From contig NZ_SWDW01000010.1 of NCBI RefSeq assembly GCF_004919045.1, positions 97,890 to 161,889 of the forward strand: a stretch of 64,000 bases of DNA, read 5' to 3'. The translations under genes and the position numbers were made by a program. This DNA is from Sinomonas albida (GTDB lineage Bacteria > Actinomycetota > Actinomycetes > Actinomycetales > Micrococcaceae). Each line of letters begins with the position of its first letter. Within the stretch, counting starts at the first letter, position 1. This document shows positions 36,005-45,255 of this stretch, piece by piece. The notes under the pieces are model-generated. The model searched no databases and had not been told where the DNA came from. It saw only the letters and a list, made by a program, of their open reading frames with translations.

Positions 36005-36604
36005 TCAGCCTCGGGCTGGGAGGGTGGTCGGTTTGAAGGAGGGCCTCTGGCCCTCGTAGGCCGCGATGTCCGCCTCGCGCTGGAGCGTGAGGCCGATGTC
36101 GTCGAGGCCCTCGAGGAGGCGCCAACGCGTGTAGTCGTCGATCTCGAAGGGGGCCACGAGGTTCCCGCACGTGACCGTCTTGGACTCGAGGTCCACCGTA
36201 ATCTGGGTGCCGGGGTGGTTCTCGAGCTCCTTCCAGATGAGCTCGACGTCGTCCTGCGCCACGACGGCGGCAAGGAGCCCCTGCTTGCCCGAGTTGCCGC
36301 GGAAGATGTCTGCGAAGCGGGACGAGAGGACGGCCCTGAAGCCGTAGTCCTTGAGGGCCCACACGGCGTGCTCGCGCGACGAGCCGGTGCCGAAGTCCGG
36401 TCCGGCCACGAGCACCGAGCCCTGGTTGAAGGGCTCCTGGTTGAGGATGAACTGCTCGTCCTTGCGCCAGGACGCGAACAGGGCGTCCTCGAAGCCGGTG
36501 CGGGTGATCCGCTTGAGGAACACCGCGGGGATGATCTGATCCGTGTCGACGTTGCTCTGACGCAGCGGGACGCCGATGCCGGTGTGGGAGGTGAACTTCT
36601 CCAT
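36005..36604 (-). CDS. leuD: 3-isopropylmalate dehydratase small subunit
   Basis: Isomerises isopropylmalate in leucine synthesis together with LeuC. The 199-aa protein begins [20 protein letters not shown] and has [13 protein letters not shown] and GTGSSREHA, the family swivel-domain motifs. It lies 37 bp after leuC on the same strand. Confidence 0.97.
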   Translation of the reverse strand: MEKFTSHTGIGVPLRQSNVDTDQIIPAVFLKRITRTGFEDALFASWRKDEQFILNQEPFNQGSVLVAGPDFGTGSSREHAVWALKDYGFRAVLSSRFADIFRGNSGKQGLLAAVVAQDDVELIWKELENHPGTQITVDLESKTVTCGNLVAPFEIDDYTRWRLLEGLDDIGLTLQREADIAAYEGQRPSFKPTTLPARG

Positions 36605-36641
36605 GGCTAACTCCGTATCGTTCGTGGCCGGGGCCCGCGGC

Positions 36642-38072
36642 TCAGGCGGCGCTCGTCGCGGCTGGGATGGGTTCGAGGTCCGACGGCGACGAGAGCGTTC
36701 CGCGGATGGCCGTCGCGGCGGCGACGACAGGAGAGACGAGGTGCGTGCGGCCGCCCTTGCCCTGGCGGCCCTCGAAGTTGCGGTTCGAGGTGGACGCGCA
36801 GCGCTCCCCCGGCGCGAGCTGGTCCGGATTCATCCCAAGGCACATCGAGCAGCCGGCAAACCGCCACTCGGCGCCGAACTCCTTGAAGACCCTGTCCAGG
36901 CCCTCAGCCTCGGCCTCGAGCCGCACGCGGGCCGAGCCCGGGACCACGAGCATGCGCACGTTCGGGTCCTTCTGCCGGCCGCGGACGATGTCGGCCGCGG
37001 CGCGCAGGTCCTCGAGGCGCGAATTCGTGCACGAGCCGAGGAAGACGGTGTCCACGCGGATGTCCTTCATGGCCGTGCCGGGGGCGAGGTCCATGTACTG
37101 GAGGGCGCGGCGGGCGGCGGACTTCGAGTTCTCGTCGCCGAAGGAGTCCGGGTCCGGGACCGCCTCGGAGAGCGAGACGCCCTGACCCGGGTTCGTGCCC
37201 CACGTGACGAACGGCTCGAGCTCGTCCGCGTCGAGGAAGACCTCGGCGTCGAAGACGGCGTCCTCGTCGGTGTGCAGGGTGTTCCAGTATTCGACGGCGG
37301 TATCCCACTCAGCTCCCTGCGGGGCGTGCGGGCGGCCCTTCATGAATTCGTACGTGGTCTCGTCCGGGGCGACCATGCCGGCGCGGGCGCCGGCCTCGAT
37401 CGACATGTTGCAGATGGTCATGCGCGCCTCCATCGAGAGCGCGCGGATCGCGGAGCCACGGTATTCGAGCACGTAGCCCTGGCCGCCGCCGGTGCCGATC
37501 TTGGCAATCACGGCGAGGATGATGTCTTTGGAGCTCACGCCCGGCTTGAGCGTGCCCTCCACCGTGATAGCCATGGTCTTGAAGGGCTTGAGCGGGAGCG
37601 TCTGGGTCGCCATGACGTGCTCGACCTCGGACGTGCCGATGCCCATCGCGAGCGCGCCGAACGCGCCGTGCGTCGATGTGTGCGAGTCGCCGCACACGAT
37701 CGTCAGGCCCGGCTGCGTCAGTCCCAGCTGGGGGCCCACCACGTGGACGATCCCCTGTTCCTTGTCGCCGAGCGAGTGGAGACGCACCCCGAACTCCTTG
37801 CAGTTGGCGCGCAGGGTCTCGATCTGGGTACGGCTCGTGGGGTCCGCGATCGGCTTGTCGATGTCGAGCGTCGGGGTGTTGTGGTCCTCGGTCGCGATGG
37901 TGAGGTCGGGGCGGCGCAGCGGGCGGCCGGCGAGGCGGAGCCCCTCGAACGCCTGCGGCGACGTCACCTCGTGCACGAGGTGAAGGTCGATGTAGAGGAG
38001 GTCGGGCTGGCCGTCTTCGCCCTTGCGCACCACGTGCGCGTCCCAGACCTTCTCGGCCAAAGTGCGTCCCAT
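36642..38072 (-). CDS. leuC: 3-isopropylmalate dehydratase large subunit
   Basis: Holds the [4Fe-4S] cluster of the isomerase; Cys ligands are in GSCTNSR and CSMCLGMN. The 476-aa protein starts [15 protein letters not shown] at 38072, behind AAGGGAG; the frame is open further upstream but that part is the leader. The divergent IclR-type regulator and an operator-like palindrome are 90-115 bp upstream. Confidence 0.97.
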   Translation of the reverse strand: MGRTLAEKVWDAHVVRKGEDGQPDLLYIDLHLVHEVTSPQAFEGLRLAGRPLRRPDLTIATEDHNTPTLDIDKPIADPTSRTQIETLRANCKEFGVRLHSLGDKEQGIVHVVGPQLGLTQPGLTIVCGDSHTSTHGAFGALAMGIGTSEVEHVMATQTLPLKPFKTMAITVEGTLKPGVSSKDIILAVIAKIGTGGGQGYVLEYRGSAIRALSMEARMTICNMSIEAGARAGMVAPDETTYEFMKGRPHAPQGAEWDTAVEYWNTLHTDEDAVFDAEVFLDADELEPFVTWGTNPGQGVSLSEAVPDPDSFGDENSKSAARRALQYMDLAPGTAMKDIRVDTVFLGSCTNSRLEDLRAAADIVRGRQKDPNVRMLVVPGSARVRLEAEAEGLDRVFKEFGAEWRFAGCSMCLGMNPDQLAPGERCASTSNRNFEGRQGKGGRTHLVSPVVAAATAIRGTLSSPSDLEPIPAATSAA

Positions 38073-38161
38073 GGCCAGCTCCCTTCGATTCCGTGCGCCT
38101 CCAAGCGCCTCTTCACCAGTCCAGCAGGCGCCCCGGATCGGGGCCAGTCCGTCGACTTGCA

Positions 38162-38185
38162 TCTCAGATATTGAGACGGCAATAT
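38162..38185. promoter_or_regulatory. Operator-like palindromes between leuC and the IclR gene
   Basis: TCTCAGATATTGAGA (38162-38176) is a 15-bp inverted repeat, TCTCA-N5-TGAGA. A second one, ATATTG-N6-CAATAT, overlaps it (38168-38185). A possible leuC promoter, TTGATA-N16-TGAGAT, spans the same bases on the minus strand. LtbR/NdgR-type IclR regulators of leuCD bind sites of this position in other actinobacteria. Confidence 0.65.
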
Positions 38186-38191
38186 CAACCT

Positions 38192-38911
38192 ATGGACAAT
38201 TCTAGTGGCGTCGGCGTGATCGACAAGGCCGCCATGGTGCTCGACGCCCTCGAGGCCGGCCCGACGACCCTCGCGCAGCTCGTCGCCGCCACGGGCCTGG
38301 CCCGACCCACCGTGCACCGCCTCGCTCTCGCCCTCGTCCACCACCGACTCGTGGCGCGCGATATCCAGGGGCGCTTCGTGCTCGGCTCGCGGCTCGTCGA
38401 ACTCGCCTCGGCGGCCGGCGAGGACCGCCTCATCGCCGCTGCCGGACCCATTCTCGTCCAACTGCGCGACGCGACGGGCGAAAGCGCGCAGATCTTCCGC
38501 CGCCAGGGTGATTGGCGCGTGTGCGTCGCCTCTGCCGAGCGCCCAGTGGGCCTCCGCGACACGATTCCGGTCGGCACGCAGCTCACCATGAAGGCCGGCT
38601 CGGCGGCCCAGGTGCTCGTCGCCTGGGAGGACCACGACCGGCTCCTTGAGGGGCTCAACAATGCGCGCTTCACGCCGACGGTCCTGGCCGGCGTACGACG
38701 GCGGGGCTGGGCCCAGTCGCTCGGCGAACGCGAGCCGGGGGTCGCCTCGGTGTCCGCGCCTGTGCGCGGGCCGTCCGGCCGGGTCATCGCGGCAGTCTCG
38801 ATCTCCGGGCCGATCGAACGCTTGACCCGCCAGCCCGGCCGTCAGCATGCTGAGGTGGTCTGCGGCGCGGCGCGGCTCCTCAGCGAGGCGCTGCGCAAGG
38901 CCAACGACTGA
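38192..38911 (+). CDS. IclR-family regulator of leucine genes (LtbR/NdgR-like)
   Basis: A 239-aa regulator with an N-terminal winged helix (AQLVAATGLARPTVHRLALAL, residues about 27-50) and a C-terminal effector domain. It is divergent to leuC, the conserved place of LtbR in Corynebacterium and NdgR in Streptomyces. Those proteins control leuCD and also ilv genes, and respond to branched-chain amino-acid supply. The ATG at 38192 has no clear ribosome-binding site, so the mRNA may be leaderless; the frame is open further upstream. Confidence 0.9.
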   Translation: MDNSSGVGVIDKAAMVLDALEAGPTTLAQLVAATGLARPTVHRLALALVHHRLVARDIQGRFVLGSRLVELASAAGEDRLIAAAGPILVQLRDATGESAQIFRRQGDWRVCVASAERPVGLRDTIPVGTQLTMKAGSAAQVLVAWEDHDRLLEGLNNARFTPTVLAGVRRRGWAQSLGEREPGVASVSAPVRGPSGRVIAAVSISGPIERLTRQPGRQHAEVVCGAARLLSEALRKAND

Positions 38912-38949
38912 GACCCGCCCCAGGAACCCGAGTCACCCGAGGAGACCAA

Positions 38950-39486
38950 GTGACCGCCTACGCCGTATTCCTCCGAGGGGTCAACGTGGGCGGGATTAAC
39001 CTCAGGATGGCGGACGTCAAGACGGCCCTCTCCGAGCTGCCCGTCACGGACGTCTCGACGCTCCTCGCGAGCGGGAACGCGGTACTGCGCTCGGATCTCG
39101 ACGCGGACGAGCTCAAGGAGGCGGTCCAGGGCGCGCTCCGGAAGTCCTTCGGGTACGACGCATGGGTCATCGTCATGACGGCGGACGACGTCGACGCGAC
39201 CGTGGGTGCGTGCACCTACCCTCCCGATGACGAGACCACCCATGCGTACGTGACGCTCTCCACGGATCCCTCCGTGCTCGACGAGCTCTGGGAGCTGGCG
39301 GAGGGCGGCGGCACCGAGCACACGCGCCTCTCCCCCGTCGCGACGGCCTGGCTCGCACCCGTGGGCGGAACGCTCGACAGCACGATGGGCGAGGCGACCG
39401 GCAAGGCCAAGTACAAGGCCACGACCACGACGCGCAACCTCCGCACGCTGCTGAAAGTCCAGTCCGCCCTGGCCAAGCTCCCCTGA
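38950..39486 (+). CDS. DUF1697 family protein
   Basis: A 178-aa protein with the DUF1697 start YAVFLRGVNVGGIN, then LLASGNAVLRS and a C-terminal TTTRNLRTLLKV. No biochemical role is established for the family. The GTG start follows CGAGGAGACC. It lies 38 bp after the IclR gene and 3 bp before the second 31-bp repeat array. Confidence 0.92.
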   Translation: MTAYAVFLRGVNVGGINLRMADVKTALSELPVTDVSTLLASGNAVLRSDLDADELKEAVQGALRKSFGYDAWVIVMTADDVDATVGACTYPPDDETTHAYVTLSTDPSVLDELWELAEGGGTEHTRLSPVATAWLAPVGGTLDSTMGEATGKAKYKATTTTRNLRTLLKVQSALAKLP

Positions 39487-39489
39487 CCG

Positions 39490-39675
39490 TCTCGGGTACA
39501 CCAACTCCCACACAGACACGTCTCGGGTACACCAACTCCCGCCCTTGGCCATCTCGGGTACAGATCACCTGTACCCGAAACGTTTCTGGGCCGGATTATC
39601 TGTACCCGAAACGTTTCTGGGCAGGATTATCTGTACCCGAAACGTGTCTGGGCCGGATTATCTGTACCCGAAACG
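39490..39675. repeat. Two-armed 31-bp repeat array (locus B)
   Basis: Three units starting TCTCGGGTACA begin at 39490, 39521 and 39552. Four inverted units starting CTGTACCCGAAACG begin at 39569, 39600, 39631 and 39662. All steps within an arm are exactly 31 bp. The core CGGGTACA is the same as at locus A, 30 kb away, while the rest of the unit differs. The right arm again abuts a minus-strand terminator, here that of tRNA-Glu. Confidence 0.95.
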
Positions 39676-39676
39676 C

Positions 39677-39710
39677 AGAACACCCCCGGTCCGAGGACCG
39701 AGGGTGTTCT
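39677..39710 (-). terminator. Terminator after the tRNA-Glu genes
   Basis: AGAACACCC and CCGGTCC pair with GGACCG and AGGGTGTTCT to form a long stem with a short loop. It starts 8 bp beyond the 3' end of the last tRNA-Glu on the minus strand. Confidence 0.75.
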
Positions 39711-39717
39711 TCTGCAG

Positions 39718-39790
39718 TGACCCCAGCGGGATTCGAACCCGCGTTACCGCCGTGAGAGGGCGGCGTACTAGGCCTCTATACGATGGGGCC
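39718..39790 (-). tRNA. tRNA-Glu (anticodon CTC), copy 1
   Basis: A 73-nt cloverleaf with acceptor GGCCCCA/TGGGGTC, T-arm GCGGGTTCGAATCCCGC and anticodon stem CCGCC/GGCGG around the loop CTCTCAC, anticodon CTC. The CCA end is not encoded. It differs from copy 2 at one D-loop base (GTATAGAGG against GTATAGCGG). Confidence 0.97.
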
Positions 39791-39871
39791 GCACACTGCA
39801 CCTTCCGTAAAGAAGGCATTACCTTCCCAAAGAAGGCATTGAGAAAGTCCGGCGCAGAACGCCGAACTTCG

Positions 39872-39944
39872 TGACCCCAGCGGGATTCGAACCCGCGTTA
39901 CCGCCGTGAGAGGGCGGCGTACTAGGCCGCTATACGATGGGGCC
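39872..39944 (-). tRNA. tRNA-Glu (anticodon CTC), copy 2
   Basis: Same 73-nt structure and CTC anticodon as copy 1; only one D-loop base differs. The 81 bp between the two copies is unrelated to either tRNA, so the duplication covers little beyond the gene itself. Confidence 0.97.
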
Positions 39945-39993
39945 GCGCACTTTACCGACCGTCAGGCCGCGACTCGATCGCGGACATCAGGAG

Positions 39994-40065
39994 CTGGGAT
40001 ACCAGGACTCGAACCTAGAATGACGGTACCAGAAACCGTAGTGTTGCCAATTACACCATATCCCA
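39994..40065 (-). tRNA. tRNA-Gln (anticodon CTG)
   Basis: A 72-nt cloverleaf with acceptor TGGGATA/TATCCCA, T-arm CTAGGTTCGAGTCCTGG and anticodon stem ACGGT/ACCGT around TTCTGGT, anticodon CTG. In actinobacteria this tRNA is first charged with Glu by GltX and then amidated by GatCAB; gltX is 1 kb away. The following 220 bp up to the HAD gene contain only short inverted repeats and no gene I can support. Confidence 0.97.
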
Positions 40066-40286
40066 AGGTGTCTGCCGGGTCAGGGCTCCTCGGACTGCCG
40101 TCCGGTTCGCTCCGTGCCCCTCAGCACGAGTAATTACTCTACTGGATCGCGAGCCACGCTGCCAAATCGGCAGGGGCCCGGCGTGGCGTCCGCCGTGCCG
40201 CGATTCGAGATACCCAGGCCTGCGGATCCCAGCAGGTTTCGGCGGGGGCTGACAAGCCCGCGAACGCCAACCGGCAGCTCCCCTGG

Positions 40287-41045
40287 CTAGGTGATGCCGA
40301 TGAGGGCGGGGAGCTCCCCAAGCCCCGTGATCTGCTCGGCCACCGAGCCGGCCACATCCTCGGGGAGGGCCCGCCCCGAGCGGTTGAGCCAGATGCCGCG
40401 GAGGCCGGCGCTGGCTGCACCGATGACGTCGTGGCGAGGGTTGTCGCCGACGTAGACGGTGGCCTCGGCGGCCGTCCCCAGGAGGCGAAGTCCCTCACGG
40501 AAGATCGCGGGATCAGGCTTCGCGGCGCCGACCGCGTCGATGCCCACGAGGACCCTGATGCGGCCCAGGCCAGCTGTATCGAGCTTGGCGCGCTGGTAGT
40601 CGTGCACGTTGTTGCTCACGGCGCCGTACGGAACCCCGGCGGCGTCGAGCGCGTCGAGGAGGGGGACGACGTCCTGGAACGCGCGGACGTAGTTCGGCTG
40701 CGCGGCCTCGTAGGCGCCGAGCCACGCAAGAGCGGCCGCGCCGTCCACGAAGGCCGTGCCGGCGTTCGCGAGGCAGCGCTCGGCGCGCTGAACCCGCTGC
40801 TCGGCGAAGGTGATCTCGCCGGCCACGTAGCGGTCGTAGATGTCATCCGAGCCTCGCGTGAACATGAGGCAGAATTCGGTCCAGCCGGCCTCGGTGAGCG
40901 CCGCGTACGGCGCGGTGACCTCGCGGAGCGCCTGATGCATCGCGCCCTCGAGGTCCACGAGCGTCTCGTCGATGTCGAGCAGGACCCCGGCGACCGTACC
41001 GTGCGACGGCCGGCCGGCCGCCGGCGCCAAGACCGAATCAGCCAT
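40287..41045 (-). CDS. HAD-family hydrolase
   Basis: A 252-aa haloacid-dehalogenase-type phosphatase. Motif I is [10 protein letters not shown] (nucleophile Asp, then DE instead of the usual DGT), motif II is GAVSNNVHD, motif III is AAKPDPAIF with [10 protein letters not shown] as motif IV. The substrate is unknown. Its ATG overlaps the end of gltX by 8 nt, so it is probably coupled to it. Confidence 0.9.
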   Translation of the reverse strand: MADSVLAPAAGRPSHGTVAGVLLDIDETLVDLEGAMHQALREVTAPYAALTEAGWTEFCLMFTRGSDDIYDRYVAGEITFAEQRVQRAERCLANAGTAFVDGAAALAWLGAYEAAQPNYVRAFQDVVPLLDALDAAGVPYGAVSNNVHDYQRAKLDTAGLGRIRVLVGIDAVGAAKPDPAIFREGLRLLGTAAEATVYVGDNPRHDVIGAASAGLRGIWLNRSGRALPEDVAGSVAEQITGLGELPALIGIT

Positions 41046-42561
41046 GGAACGCCTTGAGCCGCGCGAGCGACGAATCCTTGCCGAGGATGACCATGGACTC
41101 GAAAAGCGGCGGGGAGACCCGTCGACCCGAGACAGCAGTGCGGACCGGCCCGAACGCGAGGCGCGGCTTGATGCCGAGCCCCTCCACGAGCGCCGCGCGC
41201 AGCGCGTCCTGGATCGCCTCGGCGGTCCAGTCCTCGAGCGGCTCGAGGGCCGCAATGGCCGCGCCGACCACGTCGGCGACGTTCTCCGGGAGCCCCTTCC
41301 GCCCGTCGTCCTCCACCTCGATCGCCGAGTCCTCCGCGAAGAGGAAGCCAATCATTCCGGGCGCCTCGCCCAACAGTGTGATGCGCTCCTGGATGAGCGG
41401 GGCCGCCTCCGTGAGAATCGCCTCCTCGCGCGGAGTCAGGGTCTCCCCCACCACGTGGGCCGCGCGAAGGTACGGCACGAGTCGATCGCGGAAGTCCGCG
41501 GGCTCGAGGAGCCGCACGTGCGTTCCGTTGATGGCCTCGGCCTTCTTCTGGTCGAACCGCGCGGGGTTCGGCAGGACCGAGGAGATGTCGAAGTTCTCGA
41601 CGAGCTGCTGGACCGTGAAGATGTCCTCGTCCGCGGACAGCGACCAGCCCAGGAGCGCGAGGTAGTTGAGCAGGCCCTCCGGGATGAAGCCGCGGTCTCG
41701 GTGGTGGAAGAGATTCGACTGCGGGTCGCGCTTCGAGAGCTTCTTGTTGCCCTCGCCGAGGACGTACGGGAGGTGCCCGAAGAGCGGCATGTAGGAGGCC
41801 ACGCCCACGGCGTGGAGCGCGTGGTACAGCGCGACCTGGCGCGGGGTCGAGGAAAGCAGGTCCTCGCCGCGGAGCACGTGCGTGATGCCCATGAGCGCGT
41901 CGTCGACCGGGTTGACGAGCGTGTAGAGCGGCGAGCCGTCGGCGCGGACCACGACGAAGTCGGGGACGCTCCCGGCCTTGAAGGTGATCTCGCCGCGGAT
42001 GAGGTCGTTGAACACGACGTCCTCCTCCGGCATGCGGAAGCGGAGCACGGGCTCGCGGCCCTCGGCGCGGAACGCGGCGACCTGCTCGGCCGTGAGGTCG
42101 CGGTCCGAGTTGTCGTACCCGAGCTTCGGGTCGCGGCCCGCGGCGCGGTGGCGTGCCTCGATCTCCGCCGGCGTCGAGTACGACTCGTAGAGGAAGCCCG
42201 CGTTCTTGAGCTTCGCGGCGACGTCCTTGTAGAGGTCGAGGCGGCGGGACTGCCGGTAGGGCTCGTGCGGGCCGCCCACTTCGATGCCCTCGTCCCACGT
42301 CAGCCCGAGCCACTTGAGGGCCTCGACGATCTGCTGGTAACTCTCCTCCGAGTCGCGCTGCGCGTCCGTGTCCTCGATCCGGAACACGAACGTCCCACCC
42401 GTGTGACGCGCGTAAGCCCAGTTGAACAGGGCCGTGCGGATCAGGCCGACGTGCGGGGTGCCCGTGGGCGACGGGCAGAAGCGCACGCGGACAGGGGTGT
42501 CCGGGGTGACGGTGGGGATCTGATCGGCAGGGTTCAGCGCGGTCGCGGCGGAGGAAGTCAT
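41038..42561 (-). CDS. gltX: Glutamyl-tRNA synthetase
   Basis: Charges tRNA-Glu and, in organisms without GlnRS, also tRNA-Gln. The 507-aa protein has the class I HIGH motif as [11 protein letters not shown] and the KMSKS motif as KLSKRDPQ. It is followed by a HAD gene and the tRNA-Gln and tRNA-Glu genes on the same strand, so enzyme and substrates are clustered within 3 kb. A -10 TAGAAT lies 9 nt before the ATG. Confidence 0.97.
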   Translation of the reverse strand: MTSSAATALNPADQIPTVTPDTPVRVRFCPSPTGTPHVGLIRTALFNWAYARHTGGTFVFRIEDTDAQRDSEESYQQIVEALKWLGLTWDEGIEVGGPHEPYRQSRRLDLYKDVAAKLKNAGFLYESYSTPAEIEARHRAAGRDPKLGYDNSDRDLTAEQVAAFRAEGREPVLRFRMPEEDVVFNDLIRGEITFKAGSVPDFVVVRADGSPLYTLVNPVDDALMGITHVLRGEDLLSSTPRQVALYHALHAVGVASYMPLFGHLPYVLGEGNKKLSKRDPQSNLFHHRDRGFIPEGLLNYLALLGWSLSADEDIFTVQQLVENFDISSVLPNPARFDQKKAEAINGTHVRLLEPADFRDRLVPYLRAAHVVGETLTPREEAILTEAAPLIQERITLLGEAPGMIGFLFAEDSAIEVEDDGRKGLPENVADVVGAAIAALEPLEDWTAEAIQDALRAALVEGLGIKPRLAFGPVRTAVSGRRVSPPLFESMVILGKDSSLARLKAFHG

Positions 42562-42628
42562 AGTGACCCCATTCTAGGCCGCGAGACGGCGCCGCTTCCC
42601 GCGTGGGCGCTTGCGGCGCCAGCTGGCC

Positions 42629-43405
42629 TCAGCGGCGCACGACGGGGTTGGTCAGTGTGCCGATGCCCTCGATCTCAACCTCGACCCGGTCCCCCTCCTG
42701 CACGAGCCCGACGCCCGCAGGGGTCCCGGTCATGATGACGTCGCCGGGGAGGAGGGTGAAAGCCTGTGACACCGCGGAGACGAGCTCGCGCACGCCGAAG
42801 ACCATGTCCGCCGTCGTGCCGTCCTGCACCACTGTTCCGTTGAGGCGCGTCACGACCGAGAGGTCCTCGGGGTCGAGCTCAGTCTCGATCCACGGGCCGA
42901 GCGGCGACGACGTGTCGAACGACTTCGCGCGGGCCCACTGCACGTCCGCCCGCTGCTTGTCACGCGCAGTGAGGTCGTTGCCCACCGTGTAGCCGAAGAT
43001 CACGTCCTCGACCTTCTCGGCCGGGACGTCCTTGCAGATCCTGCCGATGACCACGCACAGCTCGCCCTCGTAGGAGACCTCGTCGCTCCAGTCAGGGAGC
43101 ACCACCGGATCGCCGGGGCCGACGACGGCGGTGTTCGCCACGAGGAACATGGCCGGCTCGGTCGGGAGCTCGTTGCCCATCTCCTTCGCGTGGTCGGCGT
43201 AGTTGCGGCCGATGCCCACGATCTTGCTGCGAGGGATGATCGGCGCGACGAGCCGCACGTCCTCAAGCCGGTGCACCTGCCCGGTCGGCGTGATGCCCTG
43301 AAAGAACGGGTCGCCCTTGATGACGGCCACTTGCTCCTCGCCGGGGTCACCCTGGACCACGCCGTAGACGGGCTCGGACTCAACAACAAATCGGGCGATA
43401 CGCAT
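42629..43405 (-). CDS. Fumarylacetoacetate hydrolase family protein
   Basis: A 258-aa protein of the FAH/2-hydroxyhepta-2,4-diene-1,7-dioate isomerase type. Metal-binding and catalytic marks are KIVGIGRNYADHAKEM, VSYEGELCVVIGR and TGTPAGVGLV. Substrates of such proteins are ring-cleavage acids or oxaloacetate, which cannot be separated here. The start is the ATG at 43405, 7 nt after TAGGGT; the longer frame upstream is not coding. It lies 67 bp before gltX, a pairing common in Micrococcaceae. Confidence 0.93.
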   Translation of the reverse strand: MRIARFVVESEPVYGVVQGDPGEEQVAVIKGDPFFQGITPTGQVHRLEDVRLVAPIIPRSKIVGIGRNYADHAKEMGNELPTEPAMFLVANTAVVGPGDPVVLPDWSDEVSYEGELCVVIGRICKDVPAEKVEDVIFGYTVGNDLTARDKQRADVQWARAKSFDTSSPLGPWIETELDPEDLSVVTRLNGTVVQDGTTADMVFGVRELVSAVSQAFTLLPGDVIMTGTPAGVGLVQEGDRVEVEIEGIGTLTNPVVRR

Positions 43406-43535
43406 GGCTCCCACCCTATCGCGGCGCGTGCGCGAGACCCGCTCTCGGCCGACCTTGACCGAGCCTCGAACTGCCGCCACACTTTCAGAACCCAAGGGCA
43501 CCGGTCCACGTCCGCCCGGGGCCAGGGGTGGGGTC

Positions 43536-44078
43536 ATGGCTTCTAGACGGCGCATCGCCGCGATCGCAGCGGCGCTCGGCGCACTACTGACGACGACGGC
43601 GTGCGGCGCCGCGTCTTTCGGCGCGCCTGAGGCAGTGCCTGCGGGAGTCGAGACGGTCATTGACCACGCCGTGAACGACCGCGCCCAGACAGCCCTCGAG
43701 GTTCCGACGTCTTCGCCGGCACTGACCCCGGACAGCACCACCGATCAGTTCAAGGCCGGCTGGGCACGGGCCGTGGCGCGGATTCAGGAGTCCAAGAAGG
43801 GGTTCAGACTCAAGGGCTTCACGTACATCAGCACATCGTCAAGGATTTCGGTGACGTCGTGGACCACGGCCGGGGACACCGGTCGCGCCCATTTCACCGA
43901 GGCCACGACGCTTTACCTGGCCTCGGCCACGAGCGGCCCGAGCGCTGTTCCGACTGAATACACGGCGAATGAGACGGCGACATTCAAACGCACGAACCAC
44001 GGGTGGGTCCTCGACAGCATCGTGTCGGACGAGGGCCAACACGGCCAGCCCATGGCTGAGGTCGACATCTCGTCCTGA
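43536..44078 (+). CDS. Putative lipoprotein, unknown function
   Basis: A 180-aa protein with a hydrophobic signal (AAIAAALGALLTTTACG) and a Cys that may be lipidated, although the -3 residue is Thr rather than Leu. The rest is Thr/Ser-rich with a possible small beta domain (FTYISTSSRISVTSWTTAG, GWVLDSIVSDEG). I do not recognise the family. It is the first gene of the accessory segment between the FAH gene and ilvE. Confidence 0.75.
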   Translation: MASRRRIAAIAAALGALLTTTACGAASFGAPEAVPAGVETVIDHAVNDRAQTALEVPTSSPALTPDSTTDQFKAGWARAVARIQESKKGFRLKGFTYISTSSRISVTSWTTAGDTGRAHFTEATTLYLASATSGPSAVPTEYTANETATFKRTNHGWVLDSIVSDEGQHGQPMAEVDISS

Positions 44079-44300
44079 CCCTCTGGTATCCCCCAACGCC
44101 CCCACTCATCAGAACAGCACCGCTCGGATGCCCAATGCGGCAGTCCGGTGGAAAATCAGTTCTATGGGCGGATCGATGGGCGACCGCCGGGACAGCGTCC
44201 CGCGCGCCGTGATTCCTCCCGCCGCGGCGCGGATTCCACCATCCATGACTCCGATAGCCGCGGCTCCTGAGCCGTTCGGTGCCTATACCTTGAGCACAGG

Positions 44301-45070
44301 CACCGGCGCCGGCACCCGCGGAAGCTGGACCGGCGCCGGCACCCGCGGAAGCTGGACCGGGGCAGGCACCGGCGGAGGCGAGACCGGCGCAGGAACGGGC
44401 GGCGGCACCGGCGCAGGCACCGGCGGAGGCGGGACCGGCGCAGGAACGGGCGGCGGCACCGGCGCAGGCACCGGCGGAGGCGGGACCGGCGCAGGAACGG
44501 GCGGCGGCACCGGCGCAGGAACGGGCGGCGGCACCGGCGCAGGCACCGCCGGCGCCGGCACAGGAGCAGGAACCGGCGGAAGCGGGACCGGCGCAGGAAC
44601 GGGCGGCGGCACCGGCGCAGGAACGGGCGGAGGCGGGACCGGCGCCGGAACGGGCGGCGGCACCGGCGCAGGCACGGGCGGCGCCGGCACAGGAGCAGGA
44701 ACCGGCGGAAGCGGCACCGGCGCAGGCACGGGCGGCGCCGGCACAGGAGCAGGAACCGGCGGAAGCGGCACCGGCGCAGGAATGGGCGGAGGCGGGACCG
44801 GCGCAGGAACCGGCGGCGCAGGCACCGGCGCAGGAACCGGCGGCGCAGGCACCGGCGCAGGCACCGGTGGAAGCGGCACCGGCGCAGGCACCGGCGGAAC
44901 TGGAACGGGCAAAGGCACCGGCGGGACCGGCACGGGCGCAGGCACCGGCGGAACCGGCACGGGCGCAGGCACCGGCGGAACCGGCACGGGCGCAGGCACC
45001 GGTGGAAGCGGCACGGGCGCAGGAACCGGCGGAACCGGAACAGGAGCAGGCACCGGCGGAACTCGCCGCC
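44301..45070. repeat. GC-rich minisatellite, 24-27 bp units
   Basis: About 0.77 kb built from variants of ACCGGCGCAGGCACCGGCGG, mostly in 24- or 27-bp steps. All insertions keep multiples of three and most changes fall at third codon positions. Read on the plus strand the sequence gives TGAGTGG-type Gly/Thr/Ala repeats (an ATG at 44164 opens the frame to 45081). On the minus strand it gives PVPAPVP-type repeats (TTG at 45107 to 44283). Because both frames share third positions, the variation pattern cannot tell which strand, if any, is coding. No signal peptide is seen on either. Confidence 0.9.
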
Positions 45071-45255
45071 GTTCGATGTGACCAGGGCGCGCGCGAATCT
45101 GCAGCAAGGCAGTCGCCTTGAATCTGAACTACCTCCGAGAGGCTTACGAGGTGGGCGCGGGACGCCACCTGAAGGAAATGCCGAGGGACCGAACGACTCG
45201 CTGAGGTCGGCACCGGCGTTGGTAGTGTCGAGGTCACCGATCCTAGGGGGCAGCT

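Noticed and set aside
39718..39944. tRNA-Glu as an attachment site of a prophage
   Set aside because: Both tRNAs are intact, no integrase or phage gene is nearby, and the 81 bp between them is too short.
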